NCBI GenBank assembly: GCA_021732445.1
Contig: JAKFUZ010000034.1
Location: forward strand, 17,912-81,911
DNA length: 64,000 nt
Reading direction: 5' to 3'
DNA from: Sphingomonas sp.
GTDB lineage: Bacteria; Pseudomonadota; Alphaproteobacteria; Sphingomonadales; Sphingomonadaceae
Made by a program: the position numbers and the translations under genes. The notes under the pieces were generated by a model. It searched no databases. It saw only the letters and a list, made by a program, of their open reading frames with translations, and was not told the DNA's origin. The number at the start of each line of letters is the position of its first letter. Position 1 is the first letter of the stretch. Positions 9,354 through 18,012 of the stretch are shown piece by piece.

Positions 9354-10139
9354 ATGATTCGAGAAATCGCAATTAAAGCCTCAGCGCCGCAGAGCGGATT
9401 CCAGCAAGTTCTGGACGCCTGGGAACAGCCCGACACCAAAATCGTGGTGATGCGCGCGGCCGAACCGGTTGCTGCGGTAAGGGAATTTTATGAGGCGCAT
9501 TTCGGGTCGATCGGCACGCCCTGCCCGCTCGGTGAAGATGTCACCATCGGTGGTCGCGAAGCACAGCGCAGTGGGCAGATCTGGATGGAGGTTCGCTATG
9601 ATCCCCGTTTCCCCGATGCCTATCGCCATTCGGCCAATGCGCAGCCTCTGCACACCGACGGCTCTTATATTCCCGACTTTCCCAATGCGACGCTGATGGC
9701 GTGCGTTGCCAACAGCGGAACCGGCGGCGAAACCACGTTTATCGACGCGGAAGATCTTGTCGCGGTGCTGAGGCAAGAAGACCCCGGCCTGCTCGATACC
9801 TTGTCGTCGCGCACATTGCCGCATGCGCGGTCGGGCGATCATGCCGATGAAAAAGTCATCGACCTGCGGGCCGACGGTGTCTGGCTCAACTGGAATTATT
9901 TCTGCGTCGATCCGGCAATTGACTCGGCCGGCCGAGAGCTGGCGGAAAAATTCCACAGGTTTCTGCAATGTTCGCCGGGCGTCAAAGCGCACACGCATGG
10001 TGTAAAATTAACGCCGGGCGACGCCGTAACCTGGAAAGACCGGCGCGTGCTGCATGGCCGGAACAGCTTTGTGGCCACGCAGGATTCGGAACGTTTCTTG
10101 TGGAAGTGCGCGATCGACGTTGGCCAGTTCGCTAACTGA
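9354..10139 (+). CDS. TauD/TfdA-family Fe(II)/2-oxoglutarate dioxygenase
   Basis: The family hydroxylates or oxidatively cleaves small molecules using Fe(II), O2 and 2-oxoglutarate. The 261 aa protein shows the facial triad clearly: H100-T-D102 in QPLHTDGSY and the distal H234 in RVLHGRNSF, followed by R247 (SERFLWK) for 2-oxoglutarate. The ATG at 9354 has GCGAGAG upstream. It sits between a glycosyltransferase and an aldo/keto-reductase-like gene in the polysaccharide operon, so the substrate may be a sugar, a sugar nucleotide or a side group such as an amino-acid or acyl substituent. That is inference. An ordinary taurine role looks unlikely here, with no transporter nearby. Confidence 0.9.
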   Translation: MIREIAIKASAPQSGFQQVLDAWEQPDTKIVVMRAAEPVAAVREFYEAHFGSIGTPCPLGEDVTIGGREAQRSGQIWMEVRYDPRFPDAYRHSANAQPLHTDGSYIPDFPNATLMACVANSGTGGETTFIDAEDLVAVLRQEDPGLLDTLSSRTLPHARSGDHADEKVIDLRADGVWLNWNYFCVDPAIDSAGRELAEKFHRFLQCSPGVKAHTHGVKLTPGDAVTWKDRRVLHGRNSFVATQDSERFLWKCAIDVGQFAN

Positions 10140-10143
10140 ACCC

Positions 10144-10896
10144 GTGACGGCGAAGTACCTCACTTTGGGGACCATGCGGTTCCTGGAGGTTGAGCGCAGC
10201 CGGGCTGAATGGCTTGGCTTCCTGAGAAGCGCTCGCGACAGCGGTGTGGTGGCGCTGCACAGTTCGTCCGAATATGAGAGCTTTCCGCTGCTGCAATCGC
10301 TGCTTGGCCAGGCTGGCACGGCGCAACCGGACCTGGGGTATCGCCATATCGCCAAGCTGGCTGAGCCCAGCTTTGACGATGCCGGGTTCAGCGGGCAGCG
10401 GCTGACGGAAAAGGTGCTGGCCTATTGTGTCGCGCTTTCCACGCCGATCCTCCACGATGTCCAATGGATGTGGCGACAGGGGCTGGGCGACGATGTCCAG
10501 CGACGCCGCGATTTTGCCGCAGCGCTGGATGATATTGGCCGCGCCGTCAGCGACTTGAAACGCCAGGGGCTGATCGAGCGCTTTTTGTGCTTTGCCTATT
10601 CGCCCGCTTTTGCCGAGGCAGCTATCGCGCATGAGGCGATTGACGGGCTGGTCGCCTATCGCAACATGCGCGAACGCGACTATGACGCCGCCATTGCGCG
10701 GTGCGGCGCCCTGGGCAAGGTCTGCCACATCATCCGCCCGTTCGATGCAGGCGCCGCGCTGACGTCAACCGATCAAACCCCGGAGCAATTGCTCCGCAGC
10801 GCGATTGACATGCCGGCCATCGAAACGGCCATCGTCTCCTCCAACAGCAAAGATCATCTGGCACAACTGGCAGCAGCAATCGGATCAGCAAGGTGA
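10144..10896 (+). CDS. Aldo/keto-reductase-like protein with an altered active site
   Basis: The 250 aa sequence follows the aldo/keto-reductase TIM-barrel outline: LGTMRF at the first strand, a tyrosine in LHSSSEYES where AKRs have DxxxxYG, HIAKLAEP at the lysine strand, PILHDVQW at the histidine strand, and IIRPFDAG plus AIVSSNSKDHLAQLAAA at the cofactor end. The catalytic aspartate position appears to be replaced (LHSSSEY), and the protein is shorter than the usual 300-350 aa, so it may be a divergent reductase or a non-catalytic homologue. I chose GTG at 10144, five bases after the dioxygenase stop, because it begins just before the LGTM strand; ATG at 10174 is the alternative. The stop overlaps the next start by four bases. 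Confidence 0.7.
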   Translation: MTAKYLTLGTMRFLEVERSRAEWLGFLRSARDSGVVALHSSSEYESFPLLQSLLGQAGTAQPDLGYRHIAKLAEPSFDDAGFSGQRLTEKVLAYCVALSTPILHDVQWMWRQGLGDDVQRRRDFAAALDDIGRAVSDLKRQGLIERFLCFAYSPAFAEAAIAHEAIDGLVAYRNMRERDYDAAIARCGALGKVCHIIRPFDAGAALTSTDQTPEQLLRSAIDMPAIETAIVSSNSKDHLAQLAAAIGSAR

Positions 10897-11489
10897 AGCG
10901 GATTTTTGACCTGTTGATCGTCATTGGCATGGCGCCGTTTTTCGTGCCGGCGCTGCTGCTGGTCATGCTGGCCGTGCGGATCAGGCTTGGCGCACCCATG
11001 TTCTTCCGGCAGGAGCGCGCAGGGTTTAAGGGGCGCACGTTTCGCGTGTGGAAGTTTCGCACCATGACCAACGCGCGCGATGCGCACGGCAATTTGTTGC
11101 CCGATGCTGATCGCTTGCCCCCCTTTGGCAGGTTTCTGCGATCAACAAGCCTTGATGAACTTCCCGGACTGTTCAATGTCGTGATGAATGACATGAGCCT
11201 GGTTGGCCCGCGTCCGTTCATGGCGCAGTATCTGCCACTGTACAGCGCCGAGCAGATGCGGCGGCACGACGTAATCCCCGGCATCACCGGCTGGGCTCAG
11301 GTGATGGGTCGCAACAGTCTGAGCTGGGAGGAGAAATTTGCGCTAGACCTGTGGTATGTCGACAACCGGAGTTTCCTTTTGGATCTGAAGATATTGTGGA
11401 TGACCGCCATCAAGGTCATCGCCCGTCACGGCGTAGCGCAGGACGGCGAGGCAACGATGCCGCTGTTCACCGGCACACCCGGCGCATGA
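10893..11489 (+). CDS. PglC/WcaJ-type monotopic phosphoglycosyl transferase (initiating sugar transferase)
   Basis: This enzyme transfers a sugar-1-phosphate from an NDP-sugar to undecaprenyl phosphate, the first committed step of repeat-unit assembly. The 198 aa protein is the short PglC-like form: one N-terminal re-entrant hydrophobic helix (residues 4-30), KFRTM at 54-58, the catalytic Asp-Glu in STSLDELPG (D88-E89), and NDMSLVGPRP plus PGITGWAQV downstream. It lacks the four-helix N-terminal extension of WbaP/WcaJ. The start is GTG at 10893 in a GTGA overlap with the preceding gene, so the two are translationally coupled. The following PglD-like acyltransferase suggests an N-acetylated diamino sugar donor (inference). 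Confidence 0.94.
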   Translation: MKRIFDLLIVIGMAPFFVPALLLVMLAVRIRLGAPMFFRQERAGFKGRTFRVWKFRTMTNARDAHGNLLPDADRLPPFGRFLRSTSLDELPGLFNVVMNDMSLVGPRPFMAQYLPLYSAEQMRRHDVIPGITGWAQVMGRNSLSWEEKFALDLWYVDNRSFLLDLKILWMTAIKVIARHGVAQDGEATMPLFTGTPGA

Positions 11490-11511
11490 TTCAGCAAATC
11501 GGGCGCTGACC

Positions 11512-12171
11512 ATGCGCGTGTTCGGCATTTTCGGCGCGAGCGGCTGCGGTCGGGGGATTATGCCGCTCGCCCGCGACGCGGCAGACCGCCGCGATAGTGA
11601 TCGCCTGGTCTTTGTCGATGATGCGCTCGCGGGCCAGACGATCAACGGCCATGCCGTCGTGACGCTCGACGATTTCATGCGAATCGAGGCGGCGTCGCGG
11701 CAGATTGCCATTGCCATTGCTGATCCGGCCACGCGCCGACGGATCGCAGCGCGCTGCGATGCGCTTGCGCTGGACTATTTCTCGGTGCGGGCCGCGCAGA
11801 GCGTGATAATGGATGATGTGGCCCTGGCGCAGGGGGCGCTGATCTCGCCCTTCGTCACGCTCACGTCGAACATTCGCATCGGCGCCCATTTTCATGCCAA
11901 TCTCTACTCCTATGTCGAGCATGACTGCGTGATCGGGGATTTCGTGACCTTTGCGCCGGGTGCCGCGTGCAACGGCAATGTTCATATCGGCGATGGTGCC
12001 TATATCGGGGCGGGCGCCGTCATTCGCCAGGGCACACCCGGAAAGCCGATGCGGATCGGTGCCGGCGCTGTCATTGGCATGGGCGCGGTGGTCACCCGGG
12101 ATGTCGCCGATGGCCAGACCGTGATCGGCAACCCGGCGCGCTTGAGGATCAAGGCTGCCGGCGCGCCCTAG
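11512..12171 (+). CDS. PglD/NeuD-like sugar acyltransferase (left-handed beta-helix)
   Basis: The family acetylates a 4-amino or hydroxyl group of a nucleotide sugar using acetyl-CoA. The 219 aa protein has an N-terminal Rossmann-like sugar-nucleotide domain (FGIFGASGCGRGIMPLAR) and a C-terminal hexapeptide-repeat helix from about residue 95. Repeats such as IRIGAHFHANLYSYVEHDCVIGDFV lead to a final coil VIGNPARL. The catalytic histidine of this family is probably the one in SYVEHDCVIGD. It is the last gene of the rightward polysaccharide run, 22 bases after the phosphoglycosyl transferase. Together with the PglF-like and DegT enzymes it would complete a UDP-diacetylbacillosamine-like pathway, which remains to be shown. 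Confidence 0.88.
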   Translation: MRVFGIFGASGCGRGIMPLARDAADRRDSDRLVFVDDALAGQTINGHAVVTLDDFMRIEAASRQIAIAIADPATRRRIAARCDALALDYFSVRAAQSVIMDDVALAQGALISPFVTLTSNIRIGAHFHANLYSYVEHDCVIGDFVTFAPGAACNGNVHIGDGAYIGAGAVIRQGTPGKPMRIGAGAVIGMGAVVTRDVADGQTVIGNPARLRIKAAGAP

Positions 12172-12193
12172 CCCAAGCGGGGGGGGCCGGGCC

Positions 12194-13429
12194 TCAGCCG
12201 GGAACCAGTCCGATAGCGCCCACCTCAACCGCCAGCGACTGTTGCCCGGTGCCCTCGCCCAGACTGGCCGAAAGCACATAGGCGTCACAACCGGAACTGA
12301 ATGCCAGCGTCGCGGCAAAGGTGGAGCGAGCGGACGGCGACAGCGGCGTACTTTGCCAAATTGCGCGTCGCTCGGCAGCCGAAAGACACTCGACCGACCA
12401 TGTAACGGTGCCGCCCGCCAGTGTGACCTCCGCCCCATAAGTCACTGTCAGGCGGTAGCTGCCCGGCCGCAGCAGCAGCAGTTTCTGCGCAACCGTTCGG
12501 CGCGCACCCGCGTCGGCAAACAGCACCATGCCGCCGGTATCGCCGGGCCGCATGCCCGAAGCGGCGGTGACCAGCGACTGCCAGGCCTGCACGCCATTGG
12601 CCTGATCCAGATTGGCATCAGACAACGCCGGCGACGTGAACAGCTCGGCCCCGGCGCCCGGAAACTGGCGGACATAGCGGCGCAACAAGCCAAATTGATG
12701 CTCGGCCACCAGCGAATCAAGCAACCCGCGTTGCAACAGTTTGAACGGCGGCGTCTGGGGCCATCGGCCCGCCGCCATCATCAGTTGCGCCAGCGCCGCG
12801 CCGTTGCCCGGCTTGCGCTCAGCCACTTCGAGAAAGCCGTAGAGCCAGGCCGGTTGTTGGGCGATGACGGGGGCGAGCGATTTTCGTACTGCCTCTGAGC
12901 CGACCGCCTCGGTCAGCTTTGGCATCAGCACAGGCCAGCTCGACTGCGACACGCGCAACGCTATGTCATAATGCCTGATCGCGGCATCGACGTCCTGACG
13001 GCGGACGGCATCCTCGATGAGCCAGGCATGCGCGCCAAACTCGTGGCGCGAGGTTCGCAAGGACAGCTCCTCAACGAGGCGCACCGGACCATTGTCACCG
13101 CCTGCCGCATCGGCGGCAAATCCAAGCAGGCGCAGCGCGGTAGGGTTAAGCGCTTGTTGCTGCAACGACTCTCGTGCCATTGTCGCCACTTCCGGAGTGG
13201 CCACACCGTCGCGGACAGCGTCTGCCAGGCGCGCATCGGCCGCCAGCACCAGCGCCCGTGGGTCGTGTGGCGCCCATCGCAGCGCCTGTGCGGCGTTGTC
13301 GAACAAGGAGACCCGAACCAGCGCAGACACCATTGCCGCCCATGCCAGCGCCAGGCTGGCTGCAACCACCACGAGCCGCCAGGGCGTAAACCAGCGCAAA
13401 ATCAGCCGCACCCCTCGCCCGCAGGGCAA
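12194..13429 (-). CDS. Membrane-anchored helical-repeat protein of unknown function
   Basis: I do not recognise a named family. The 411 aa protein starts with one membrane helix (about residues 17-40, TPWRLVVVAASLALAWAAMV). This is followed by an alanine-rich helical region of about 210 residues with TPR-like spacing (ALRWAPHDPRALVLAADARL) and a C-terminal beta-rich part (SYRLTVTYGAEVTLAGGTVTW) that could be a carbohydrate-binding or jelly-roll-like domain. It lies three bases after the Wzc stop as the last gene of the leftward export operon, so a role in polymerisation or export is likely. Start uncertain: TTG at 13429, or GTG at 13411. Confidence 0.75.
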   Translation of the reverse strand: MPCGRGVRLILRWFTPWRLVVVAASLALAWAAMVSALVRVSLFDNAAQALRWAPHDPRALVLAADARLADAVRDGVATPEVATMARESLQQQALNPTALRLLGFAADAAGGDNGPVRLVEELSLRTSRHEFGAHAWLIEDAVRRQDVDAAIRHYDIALRVSQSSWPVLMPKLTEAVGSEAVRKSLAPVIAQQPAWLYGFLEVAERKPGNGAALAQLMMAAGRWPQTPPFKLLQRGLLDSLVAEHQFGLLRRYVRQFPGAGAELFTSPALSDANLDQANGVQAWQSLVTAASGMRPGDTGGMVLFADAGARRTVAQKLLLLRPGSYRLTVTYGAEVTLAGGTVTWSVECLSAAERRAIWQSTPLSPSARSTFAATLAFSSGCDAYVLSASLGEGTGQQSLAVEVGAIGLVPG

Positions 13430-13432
13430 ACG

Positions 13433-15634
13433 TCAATCGCGGCTGGCAGTGCCATAGCCATAACCATAGCCATAACCATAGCCATAGCCCACATTTGCCT
13501 GCTTGAACTTGGTCAGCACGACCCCGAAAACATGGGCATGGGCCGCGCGGATCCGACCAAGCGACGCCTTGATCCCGCGCACGGCCACGCCTTCGGCCTC
13601 CACCACAAACACGCACCCTTCAACCGCGCGCGAGAGCAGCGGCGAATCCGCCAGGCCAAGAATCGGCGGGGAATCGATCACGACATGATCATATTCCTCG
13701 CTAAGCTGCCGCATCAATATCAGCATCCGGTCGCTGCTGAGCAGTTCGCTGGCGCTGGGCGGCACCGGTCCGGCGGTGAGCATGCTCAGCCCCTTGATAT
13801 TGGTTTCAAGCACAGCGCTGCGCCAGTCATTTTCTCCGGCAAGAAGATTGCTGAGACCCGACGCGTTCGGCAACGACACGAGCAGGTGCATCGAGGGCGA
13901 CCGCATGTCCCCGTCGATCAACAGCACCCGTTTGCCGGTGCGGCCGAGAACCACCGCCAGACCCAGGCTGGTGGTGCTCTTGCCCTCGGCCGGCCTTGTG
14001 CTCGTGACCATGAAAGATGTCGGCACGCCGTGATCGGTGGAAAATGCCAGGCTTGAGCGCACCGTCAGATAGGCTTCAGACAAGACCGACTTGCCGTCCC
14101 CCAGCATGCCCAGCACCTTGTCCTCGTCAACATCGGGCACGCTCCCCAGCAGCGGAACGTGAAGCAGGCGGCTGACCTGGCCCGGATCGCGCAGCCCTTC
14201 ATCAATCTGATCAAGCGCGAAGGTTACAATCGCTGCGAGCACCAGACCGCCGAGCAGCGCGGCTGCCATGTTTATCAGTAAGCTGGGGGCTGAGGGCCTG
14301 GTCGGCACCTGCGCCTGATCGACAATGGCAATGTTGTTGCTGCCAACGCCAACCACCCCGATTTCCTTGTAGCGCTGCAACAGTGCTTCATAAAGCTGGC
14401 GGTTGGTATCGGCTTCGCGCTGAAATGTGTTGTATTGGATGGTGTCGCGCTGCTGCTGGTTCAGGCGGGTTTTGTTTTGTTCCACCTTCTGGCGCAGATC
14501 GCGCTCGCGCTTGGCCGCTTCCTGATAGGCCGAATAGCGGCTGCTGGTGACGCGCCCCTCTTCGCGCGCAATACTTGCATCCAGCGCGCTTAGCTGGGCG
14601 CTTAGCGCCCGGGCGGCGGGATAGCCCGGCTCAAACTGGATGAGCATCTTTGCATAATCGGCGGAAACCTCCGCGCGCCGCTGTCGCAGGCTGGCTATGG
14701 CCGTGTTGTTCAGCGCTTCTTCGCTGGAGCCGGCGGCGCTGGCGGTGCTGGCCTTGCTCTCAGCGGCGATGCGATCTGCCGTCGCCTTGGACAACGCATC
14801 ATTCAGCGCTTCAAGGTCGGCCGCCACCAGCGTCCGCTCGACCTGGGTTTTGCCGTCAGCGCCGTGGTTCTGGCTCAGCATGACAATGCCCTTGTCCGAG
14901 CCATAATTCACCAGATCCCGCTCGGACTGCTCCACCTTCGCGCGCAGTTCTGCCAGACGGCCCTCCAGAAACAGTCGGGCATCGGCGGTCGAGGCGAACC
15001 GCCGGTCCATGCTCTGCGCGATGAACTGTTCGATCCAGCTATTGGCTATCGCGGTCGAAAGCTGCGGGGAAGCGCTCGTATAGCTGACGTCGATCAGCGA
15101 TGAGCCGCGCACTGGCGCAATGGTGACGTGCCGCAACAGCAGGTCGGTAACCGCTTTCTCGCGCCCGGCGGCCAGCTTGCCCGTGGGGGCTGTTGTTCCC
15201 GCACTGGCAAAACCGGCTATCGGCTTTGCTCCATGCGCGGCAAGAAACGCCTCGCTGCTGGCCAGACCCAGCTTGCGCGAAACCCGTTCGGCCAGCGAGC
15301 GCGCCTCAAGCAGCGAATATTGTGTCTGATAAAATTCCAGATCGCGGCCGGTATCGGGCGCCTCCAGCCCCTCCACCTTGGTGACATTCTTCTGAAGCCG
15401 GCTAATCTCGATCCGCGATGTCGCGCGATATTGGGGCGTGGTCAGCAACGTCACCACAAGACCGGCCACCAGCGCTGCGATAATGATCCCCGCAATCATC
15501 CACTTCCAGCGCAGAGCCACATGCCAATATTGCAGCAAAACGGGCGCGGCGAGTTGCTGCCCGTCGCCGCCCGACGACTCGAACGGCGAGCCAGCGCCAT
15601 GAGACTGCACCTTCGGGGAATTCGCTTGAAGCAT
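13433..15634 (-). CDS. Wzc-like polysaccharide co-polymerase with tyrosine autokinase domain
   Basis: This inner-membrane protein controls chain length and export of polysaccharide and works with Wza. A Wzz domain has membrane helices at about residues 46-64 and 453-473, with a long coiled-coil periplasmic region between them. The BY-kinase domain has Walker A STRPAEGKSTTSLG near 547, Walker A' VLLIDGDMR and the Walker B-like VIDSPPILGLADSPLL. The C-terminus is a tyrosine cluster made of six Tyr-Gly units, the expected autophosphorylation tail. ATG at 15634 is preferred because AAGGA lies five bases upstream; the ATG at 15640 abuts it. The gene is 37 bases after wza. Confidence 0.94.
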   Translation of the reverse strand: MLQANSPKVQSHGAGSPFESSGGDGQQLAAPVLLQYWHVALRWKWMIAGIIIAALVAGLVVTLLTTPQYRATSRIEISRLQKNVTKVEGLEAPDTGRDLEFYQTQYSLLEARSLAERVSRKLGLASSEAFLAAHGAKPIAGFASAGTTAPTGKLAAGREKAVTDLLLRHVTIAPVRGSSLIDVSYTSASPQLSTAIANSWIEQFIAQSMDRRFASTADARLFLEGRLAELRAKVEQSERDLVNYGSDKGIVMLSQNHGADGKTQVERTLVAADLEALNDALSKATADRIAAESKASTASAAGSSEEALNNTAIASLRQRRAEVSADYAKMLIQFEPGYPAARALSAQLSALDASIAREEGRVTSSRYSAYQEAAKRERDLRQKVEQNKTRLNQQQRDTIQYNTFQREADTNRQLYEALLQRYKEIGVVGVGSNNIAIVDQAQVPTRPSAPSLLINMAAALLGGLVLAAIVTFALDQIDEGLRDPGQVSRLLHVPLLGSVPDVDEDKVLGMLGDGKSVLSEAYLTVRSSLAFSTDHGVPTSFMVTSTRPAEGKSTTSLGLAVVLGRTGKRVLLIDGDMRSPSMHLLVSLPNASGLSNLLAGENDWRSAVLETNIKGLSMLTAGPVPPSASELLSSDRMLILMRQLSEEYDHVVIDSPPILGLADSPLLSRAVEGCVFVVEAEGVAVRGIKASLGRIRAAHAHVFGVVLTKFKQANVGYGYGYGYGYGYGTASRD
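13446..13487 (-). repeat. Hexanucleotide repeat encoding (Tyr-Gly)6 at the Wzc C-terminus
   Basis: About seven tandem copies of a six-base unit (GGCTAT/GGTTAT on the coding strand) encode Gly followed by six Tyr-Gly pairs, just before the TASRD end of the kinase. Copies alternate GGC and GGT at the glycine codon. Because the unit is six bases, gain or loss of copies would keep the frame and change the number of tyrosines. Confidence 0.9.
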
Positions 15635-15671
15635 TGCCATCCTTAATCGAAACCAGGTACAAATGCCAAAA

Positions 15672-16403
15672 TTATCGCCTGAGAAGAAGGATCAGCGGGG
15701 TGACGATTGCCGGCAGAAGCTGCAATCCGTCCTTGAACAGGCGGCGCGCCTGCGATTCGCCAACAACCACGACATCATTGGCGTAAATTTCGGGGTCATC
15801 ATAGCTACCCCGTCGAATCGCCTTAAGATTGTAAAGCCCCGCCATCTTCTGACCATTTACTGTACGAAAAACCACGACGTCTTCCAGCCTGGCAAATTCA
15901 TCCAGCCCTTTGGCCGTGGCCACCGCGCGCATCAGCGTCATTCGGCCGACTACCGGGTAAAGTCCGGGCTGCTTCACCTGCCCATCCACGGTTACGACCT
16001 GGCTGACGATTTCCTTCAGGTTAATGGTGACTTGCGGATCACGCACATAGGCCGCGCGCAGCCGCTGCTCGATGATTTGCTCAACCTCTGCCGGGGTCTT
16101 GCCGGCAGCCTCGATGATACCCGCAAGCGGGAAAGAGATACGGCCGCCCGCATCGGTCTGCACCTCTTTCTTGCTCAGCTCCTCAATGCCGACGACATCG
16201 ATCACCAGCCGATCGAAGGGGCCAATATAATAGGGCCTTGTCTCTGCAAGCAAATCGCTGCGCTCGGGCGGCGGCAGGGTTCCGTTCGCCGCAACAGGAA
16301 CTACCCCGGTGCCGCCCGACGCCACGGCACCGGCCGCCAGCTTGGGGTGTGCGCAGCCACCAACGACCGCGCAAAGCAACAGGAAAACGAGGCGAACATC
16401 CAT
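15672..16403 (-). CDS. Polysaccharide export lipoprotein (Wza family)
   Basis: This is an outer-membrane export channel subunit for capsule or exopolysaccharide. The 243 aa protein has a lipoprotein signal ending VVGGC (C17 lipidated). It has the Poly_export domain YYIGPFDRLVIDVVGIEELSKKEV with the usual G-P-x-D-x-L start, and an SLBB repeat from about residue 125 (VVTVDGQVKQPGLYPVVG). It is shorter than E. coli Wza and ends in a hydrophobic stretch (LLPAIVTPLILLLRR). The ATG at 16403 has AAGGA seven bases upstream. It lies directly upstream of the Wzc kinase, the standard partner. Confidence 0.93.
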   Translation of the reverse strand: MDVRLVFLLLCAVVGGCAHPKLAAGAVASGGTGVVPVAANGTLPPPERSDLLAETRPYYIGPFDRLVIDVVGIEELSKKEVQTDAGGRISFPLAGIIEAAGKTPAEVEQIIEQRLRAAYVRDPQVTINLKEIVSQVVTVDGQVKQPGLYPVVGRMTLMRAVATAKGLDEFARLEDVVVFRTVNGQKMAGLYNLKAIRRGSYDDPEIYANDVVVVGESQARRLFKDGLQLLPAIVTPLILLLRR

Positions 16404-16458
16404 TTGTTATCCTTAAGCTGGACTGCGGCTGCCTAGCGGTTTCCACCCACGACTTCCA

Positions 16459-17886
16459 TCACCTTTTTTCCGCCAGCGGCGCCGCGGCATTGGCCGCTGT
16501 CGGGGGGAGCATCAGCCACAATAGCGCAACCGCAAACACGCAGGAGAGCGACGGCGTGCGCAGCGGATAATCCCCCACGCTGCCGAGTGCCAGCAGCGCA
16601 ATCAGCACCGCGCCGAGCCGTGCAAAAACAACGTCGCGGCCAGCCCGCGCGCCAGCGTCCTGGCGGATGGCCGAAATCGTGGCCCGCGCATAGCCCAGGA
16701 ACGCGAGCGCCAGCAGAATCATCCCCGGCAGCCCCGCCACCAGCAACAGCTCCAGCCAGTCATTGTGCGCATGATTGACGTAGGACAGCGTCAGCAAGGC
16801 GTCAGGCTCGTCGATCTGAAAAACCTCGACAAAAGAGCCGATGCCCGAGCCAACCGGAAAATATTTCCACGCCATTGCGGCAACGCTGGGCCACATTTGC
16901 CAGCGATCATCAAGGTGCCCGGTGCCAAGCAAGCGTTGCAGCGCCTCGCCGCGCTGCATCCACACCGTCAGCGCGGCAACCAGCGCAATCGCTGCCGCCG
17001 CCAGTAAAAGGACGCGGCGCGGCGCAGCAGCCCGGCCGCTTCCTATTGCCCGGCCAGGCGCCTCGCCGCGATATAGCACCAGGCATGAAACAAGGCCCAG
17101 CACCGCCAGGATCAGCCCGGCGCGCGACCCGGTTACCAGCACCAGCGGCACGAGCGCCGCAACCAGCCCAAGCGCGACAAGGCCCCGCACGCGCACTGAA
17201 TTTCCCAGGCGTTGCCCCGTCCGCGCAAAAACTGGCAGCATCGGAAACAGGCACGCAAGCAAGATCGCCTGATGGTTTCGGTTGGCAAATAGCCCGACCG
17301 CCGCCCCATTATTGGTCTGGCGATAGAAATAGAGCACGCCTTGCGGGTCGCCAATGACTTGCAGCACGCCCAACAGGCCGCTGAACAGTCCAAGCCCGAG
17401 CAGCACCGGCAGCAGCCGGTGTTGCTGCTCGCGGGTAAGCTGCAGCCCGTTCACCACCACGGCAAACGGCACGAACAGTGCAAAAAAGCTCGACCAGCCC
17501 GCACCCGGCACCATCGCCAGCGGCCGCCACACCTGGCCAAGCCCCGCCACACGATCAATCTCACGCAGGATTTGGCGACCGGGCAATGCTCCCCAAAGCG
17601 CCGGCGGCAGCGGGATCAGATGGATCAGGACGAGCGCGAAAATCGCGCCCGCCATCACCAGCACGGGCCTGGCCTGTCGCCAATGCGCAGCCGTCAGCCC
17701 CAGCAGCCCAACGCCGCAAAACAGCACCGCGAGCGGGCGCAGCACAACCAGCGAATCAATATTCTCCGACGACCCGCCCCCAAGAAGAAATGTCAGCGCA
17801 AGATACCCGGCCAGCGCAGCGAAACGAACCGATCCCGCCGACGCCCGCCAGAGCCGCCAATCAACTGCAACCGCCGCTCTTGCCAT
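16459..17886 (-). CDS. O-antigen ligase/polymerase-family membrane protein (Wzy_C domain)
   Basis: This is a predicted inner-membrane polymerase or ligase for lipid-linked oligosaccharide. The 475 aa protein has about 12 hydrophobic segments, a large periplasmic loop, and the family signature VNHAHNDWLELLLVAGLPG near residue 375, where the histidines and the Asn-Asp-Trp are conserved. It sits between the PglF-like dehydratase and wza, so polymerisation of the exported glycan is more likely than LPS ligation; the two are not separable from sequence. The ATG at 17886 has no strong ribosome site. A second ligase-type protein of a different subfamily is encoded at 53887-55263. Confidence 0.88.
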   Translation of the reverse strand: MARAAVAVDWRLWRASAGSVRFAALAGYLALTFLLGGGSSENIDSLVVLRPLAVLFCGVGLLGLTAAHWRQARPVLVMAGAIFALVLIHLIPLPPALWGALPGRQILREIDRVAGLGQVWRPLAMVPGAGWSSFFALFVPFAVVVNGLQLTREQQHRLLPVLLGLGLFSGLLGVLQVIGDPQGVLYFYRQTNNGAAVGLFANRNHQAILLACLFPMLPVFARTGQRLGNSVRVRGLVALGLVAALVPLVLVTGSRAGLILAVLGLVSCLVLYRGEAPGRAIGSGRAAAPRRVLLLAAAAIALVAALTVWMQRGEALQRLLGTGHLDDRWQMWPSVAAMAWKYFPVGSGIGSFVEVFQIDEPDALLTLSYVNHAHNDWLELLLVAGLPGMILLALAFLGYARATISAIRQDAGARAGRDVVFARLGAVLIALLALGSVGDYPLRTPSLSCVFAVALLWLMLPPTAANAAAPLAEKR

Positions 17887-18012
17887 TATCGCTCGCCTGT
17901 CCCCAATGCGGGCGGGCCGCGCCGCTTATCGCGCGATCGGCGCTGCGCCCTGTGTGCGATCACCCTACACCGCCCGTTGGTGCGCGACGTGCCGTGCGCA
18001 CGGACAGCGCCG

